Assembly: GCA_900551705.1 (NCBI GenBank)
Contig: URWY01000021.1
Span: 1 to 6,009, forward strand
Source of the DNA: an uncultured Bacillota bacterium
GTDB lineage: Bacteria > Bacillota > Clostridia > Christensenellales > UBA1242
Direction of reading: 5' to 3'
DNA: 6,009 bases
Part shown: in pieces, positions 4,793 through 6,009 of the stretch
Layout of the letters: every line of letters begins with the position of its first letter
How positions within the stretch are numbered: the stretch's first letter is position 1
Program-made: the position numbers and the translations under genes
Notes under the pieces: generated by a model
What the model was told of the DNA's origin: nothing
What the model saw: only the letters and a program-made list of their open reading frames with translations
Database searches by the model: none

Positions 4793-5464
4793 TTACATTT
4801 GTTTATCTGGTGCTGCTGGATAAAGCGTGTTAAGCCATTCAATTTCTCTCTTTGAAAATCCCCTGCAATAAAATGGCTTATAATTAAGTGATGGCCCGCC
4901 GGCAAACATTAAATCAGTGCTTTCTGATGTATGTTTCAAACCAATCGCATGCCCCATTTCATGAATAACAATGGAATAAATTTCTGTAAAACCAATGTCT
5001 TCACTCAAATAAATTGGAGCAGTGATTTGCAAGCAATCTGGCGAATTTCTGTATGTACTTCCTGCAATTTTATCGTTACTTTCAGTCGCATTTTCCTTAT
5101 TTAAATAGTTTACTATAAATATGTGGCTTTTAGCAGTTTCAATGTTGTCCACAAAAATATTAAAAGTGATACCTTTGCAAACTTTGTCTACATATTTAAC
5201 TGCTCTTTCAACTTCCTTTATTTGCATTTTGGTAAATTTATCAGAAATACAAACATAAATTGGATGTTCATTATAATAACCAGGCTCAACATTTGGATTT
5301 TGGACCAAACTTTGGTTGTAACTTGTATCTCCTAAGTGAGCATACTTTTCTTCCATCTTCTTACCTGCTATATATCTACCAAGTGGCGCAGCGGCACAAA
5401 ATAATGCAGAAGCGATTGAACCAATTATCAAAGTTGATGCAACAAACTTTTTAAACTTTCCCAT
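4793..5464 (-). CDS. Matrixin-like zinc metallopeptidase, secreted or membrane-anchored
   Basis: The active-site signature HEMGHAIGLKH (168-178) is a full HExxHxxGxxH metzincin motif: H168, H172 and H178 bind zinc and E169 is the general base. The Met-turn DLMF follows at 185-187 (M186), and the C-terminal S..EIEWLNTLYP resembles matrixin ends. Residues 1-7 are basic and about 8-28 are hydrophobic (signal peptide or anchor, no clear lipobox), so it acts outside the membrane. At 223 residues it is close to a bare catalytic domain: I see no cysteine-switch propeptide and no C-terminal binding domain. The substrate is unknown. The ATG has GAGGG six to seven bases upstream and its own promoter. 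It ends convergent with the GNAT gene. Confidence 0.9.
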   Translation of the reverse strand: MGKFKKFVASTLIIGSIASALFCAAAPLGRYIAGKKMEEKYAHLGDTSYNQSLVQNPNVEPGYYNEHPIYVCISDKFTKMQIKEVERAVKYVDKVCKGITFNIFVDNIETAKSHIFIVNYLNKENATESNDKIAGSTYRNSPDCLQITAPIYLSEDIGFTEIYSIVIHEMGHAIGLKHTSESTDLMFAGGPSLNYKPFYCRGFSKREIEWLNTLYPAAPDKQM

Positions 5465-5482
5465 AACTTTCCCTCATCAAAT

Positions 5483-5511
5483 ATGATAATACAATCAGCC
5501 TTGATTGTCAA
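5483..5511 (-). promoter_or_regulatory. Promoter of the metallopeptidase gene
   Basis: On the minus strand, perfect -35 TTGACA (5511-5506), a 17-base spacer and -10 TATCAT (5488-5483). It lacks the precisely placed TRTGn found at most other promoters here. Predicted start is near 5476, with a leader of about 11 bases containing the GAGGG site. Confidence 0.75.
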
Positions 5512-5554
5512 TAGGCAAAAAATTGAAAATTTATATGAAAATATGTATTACAAA

Positions 5555-5578
5555 TTTGACCCAACTTTTGACCCAACT
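5555..5578. repeat. Perfect 12-bp tandem direct repeat
   Basis: TTTGACCCAACT occurs twice in immediate succession (5555-5566 and 5567-5578), followed by further T. It lies between the metallopeptidase promoter and the terminator of the tRNA cluster, in otherwise featureless AT-rich DNA with no long reading frame. Possible readings are tandem protein-binding half-sites, a scar of recombination next to tRNA genes, or simple duplication. Confidence 0.8.
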
Positions 5579-5611
5579 TTTTAGCCAAAAAATTGAATTT
5601 TTGCATAAAAA

Positions 5612-5645
5612 AACTGATAATTAGAATTTTTTCTAATTACCAGTT
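5612..5645 (-). terminator. Intrinsic terminator of the tRNA cluster
   Basis: A 15-bp stem (5612-5626 with 5631-5645) and a 4-base loop. Its only irregular position is a U-G pair on the minus strand. Seven A on the plus strand (5607-5613) give the minus-strand T tract. It lies about 50 bases after tRNA-Tyr, the last gene of the minus-strand tRNA unit. Confidence 0.9.
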
Positions 5646-5694
5646 AAAAACGCTACAAGCACCTATTTTAAAGGCTTATAAGTTGTTTTTCTTT

Positions 5695-5779
5695 TGGTGG
5701 TTGGGGATGGATTCGAACCATCGAAGCCGGTGGCGGCAGATTTACAGTCTGCTCCCTTTGACCGCTCGGGAACCCAACC
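5695..5779 (-). tRNA. tRNA-Tyr(GTA)
   Basis: Read on the minus strand, the 7-bp acceptor GGTTGGG/CCCAACC is followed by discriminator A and an encoded CCA. The anticodon arm GCAGA-CTGTAAA-TCTGC gives anticodon GTA. A long variable arm (class II), as expected for bacterial tRNA-Tyr, precedes the T arm with TTCGAAT. All stems pair. It follows tRNA-Thr by four bases, so the two are processed from one transcript. Confidence 0.97.
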
Positions 5780-5783
5780 ACAG

Positions 5784-5858
5784 TGGAGCTGGCGAAAGGA
5801 ATCGAACCTTCAACCTGCTGATTACAAGTCAGCTGCTCTACCGTTGAGCCACGCCAGC
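5784..5858 (-). tRNA. tRNA-Thr(TGT)
   Basis: Read on the minus strand, the 7-bp acceptor GCTGGCG/CGCCAGC is perfect, with discriminator T and encoded CCA. The anticodon arm GCTGA-CTTGTAA-TCAGC gives anticodon TGT. The D arm GCTC...GAGC and the T arm with TTCGATT are canonical. It is the middle gene of the Phe-Thr-Tyr order of transcription. Confidence 0.97.
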
Positions 5859-5965
5859 AAAATTTGTAGCGTCCAGGCATTTGCCTTTAGGCTGGTAGCC
5901 TTAGGCTTAAACCACCCGCCTTGCAAGAGATTTGCTCGTGCGGTCGTTCTTCTTTGCCTTTCGGC
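5859..5965 (-). other. Structured 107-base spacer between tRNA-Phe and tRNA-Thr
   Basis: The spacer is more GC-rich than its surroundings and full of short inverted repeats. At 5875-5907 five AGGC/GCCT half-sites alternate about every seven bases: AGGCATTTGCCT (5875-5886), GCCTTTAGGC (5883-5892), AGGCTGGTAGCCT (5889-5901) and AGCCTTAGGCT (5897-5907) overlap, so their hairpins exclude each other. A GCC-GAAA-GGC tetraloop hairpin lies next to tRNA-Phe, and GCAA/TTGC inside CCGC/GCGG forms another stem. There is no promoter or T tract, so it should be transcribed with the tRNAs. I see no tRNA fold or reading frame in it. It may be a processing region, a small RNA or a repeat remnant. Confidence 0.5.
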
Positions 5966-6009
5966 TGGTGCCTCGAGGCGGAATCGAACCACCGACACGG
6001 AGATTTTCA
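5966..6009 (-). tRNA. tRNA-Phe(GAA), 3' part, cut by the window edge
   Basis: The minus strand enters the window at T33 of the anticodon loop: T-GAA-AA then TCTCC (3' side of the anticodon stem), GTGTC, the T arm GGTGG-TTCGATT-CCGCC, acceptor strand TCGAGGC, discriminator A and CCA. Anticodon GAA and the overall sequence are those of bacterial tRNA-Phe. The 5' half is outside the window. It is the upstream neighbour of the structured spacer and tRNA-Thr. Confidence 0.92.

Noticed and set aside
5123..5454. Plus-strand open frames opposite the metallopeptidase gene
   Set aside because: Shadows of a well-supported gene with a catalytic motif, promoter and ribosome binding site on the other strand.
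5521..5605. Remnant of an integrase gene around the tandem repeat
   Set aside because: Stops occur in all frames within a short distance and no tyrosine-recombinase residues can be read; only the repeat itself is supported.
5593..5880. Open frames on both strands over the tRNA-Tyr/tRNA-Thr region
   Set aside because: They are translations of tRNA genes and their flanks. Such peptides (for example with MDSNHR or GERNRT) are a common annotation artefact of tRNA loci, and there is no promoter or ribosome binding site for them.
1..6009. CRISPR array, insertion sequence, toxin-antitoxin or defence genes
   Set aside because: There are no regularly spaced repeats, transposase or recombinase motifs, or paired small genes in the window.

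Overview
The window is AT-rich, uses the standard bacterial code, and looks chromosomal, from a low-GC Gram-positive bacterium (Bacillota or a close relative). The evidence is the promoter style (TTGACA-like -35, mostly TRTGn-extended -10), strong purine-rich ribosome binding sites, CCA encoded in every tRNA gene, intrinsic terminators with long T tracts, and a 116-nt 5S rRNA. I cannot name a genus. Nearly everything is on the minus strand; the one plus-strand protein gene lies at 4262-4765.

Layout, left to right. 1-176: 5' part of an unrecognised protein gene, with its promoter at 203-231. 268-597: a small RNA unit read right to left, consisting of a promoter, a tRNA-Glu(CTC)-like gene, a spacer hairpin, a 5S rRNA and a terminator. 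It has no 16S or 23S next to it. 611-1549: an orphan membrane-anchored extracytoplasmic protein with a GTG start and its own promoter. 1720-2529: a HAD-superfamily phosphatase-like protein. 2635-3357: a YebC/PmpR-family protein. 3427-4179: a SpoU/TrmH-family RNA 2'-O-methyltransferase. 4262-4765 (+): a GNAT acetyltransferase, divergent from the methyltransferase and convergent with the next gene. 4793-5464: a small matrixin-like zinc metallopeptidase with an N-terminal membrane or signal segment. 5465-6009: a tRNA cluster read right to left, Phe(GAA, cut by the window edge), Thr(TGT), Tyr(GTA), closed by a strong terminator.

Most protein genes are single transcription units with their own promoter and a terminator, packed tightly so that terminators and promoters abut or overlap. 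The exception is methyltransferase to yebC, where I see no terminator, so read-through is likely. The methyltransferase (RNA modification), YebC (reported to act in transcription or in relief of stalled ribosomes), the 5S rRNA and the tRNAs give the region a translation flavour. The HAD, GNAT, matrixin and orphan membrane proteins have no evident link to it.

I found no mobile-element gene, CRISPR array or defence system, and nothing I would call a new multi-gene system. The best leads are: (1) two divergent genes whose extended -10 boxes place transcription start on the A of ATG, with no ribosome binding site, implying leaderless mRNAs; (2) a tRNA-Glu-like gene with intact arms but a mismatched acceptor stem, in front of an unlinked 5S gene; (3) overlapping alternating AGGC/GCCT inverted repeats in the unusually long tRNA-Phe to tRNA-Thr spacer; (4) a perfect 12-bp tandem repeat beside the tRNA terminator.
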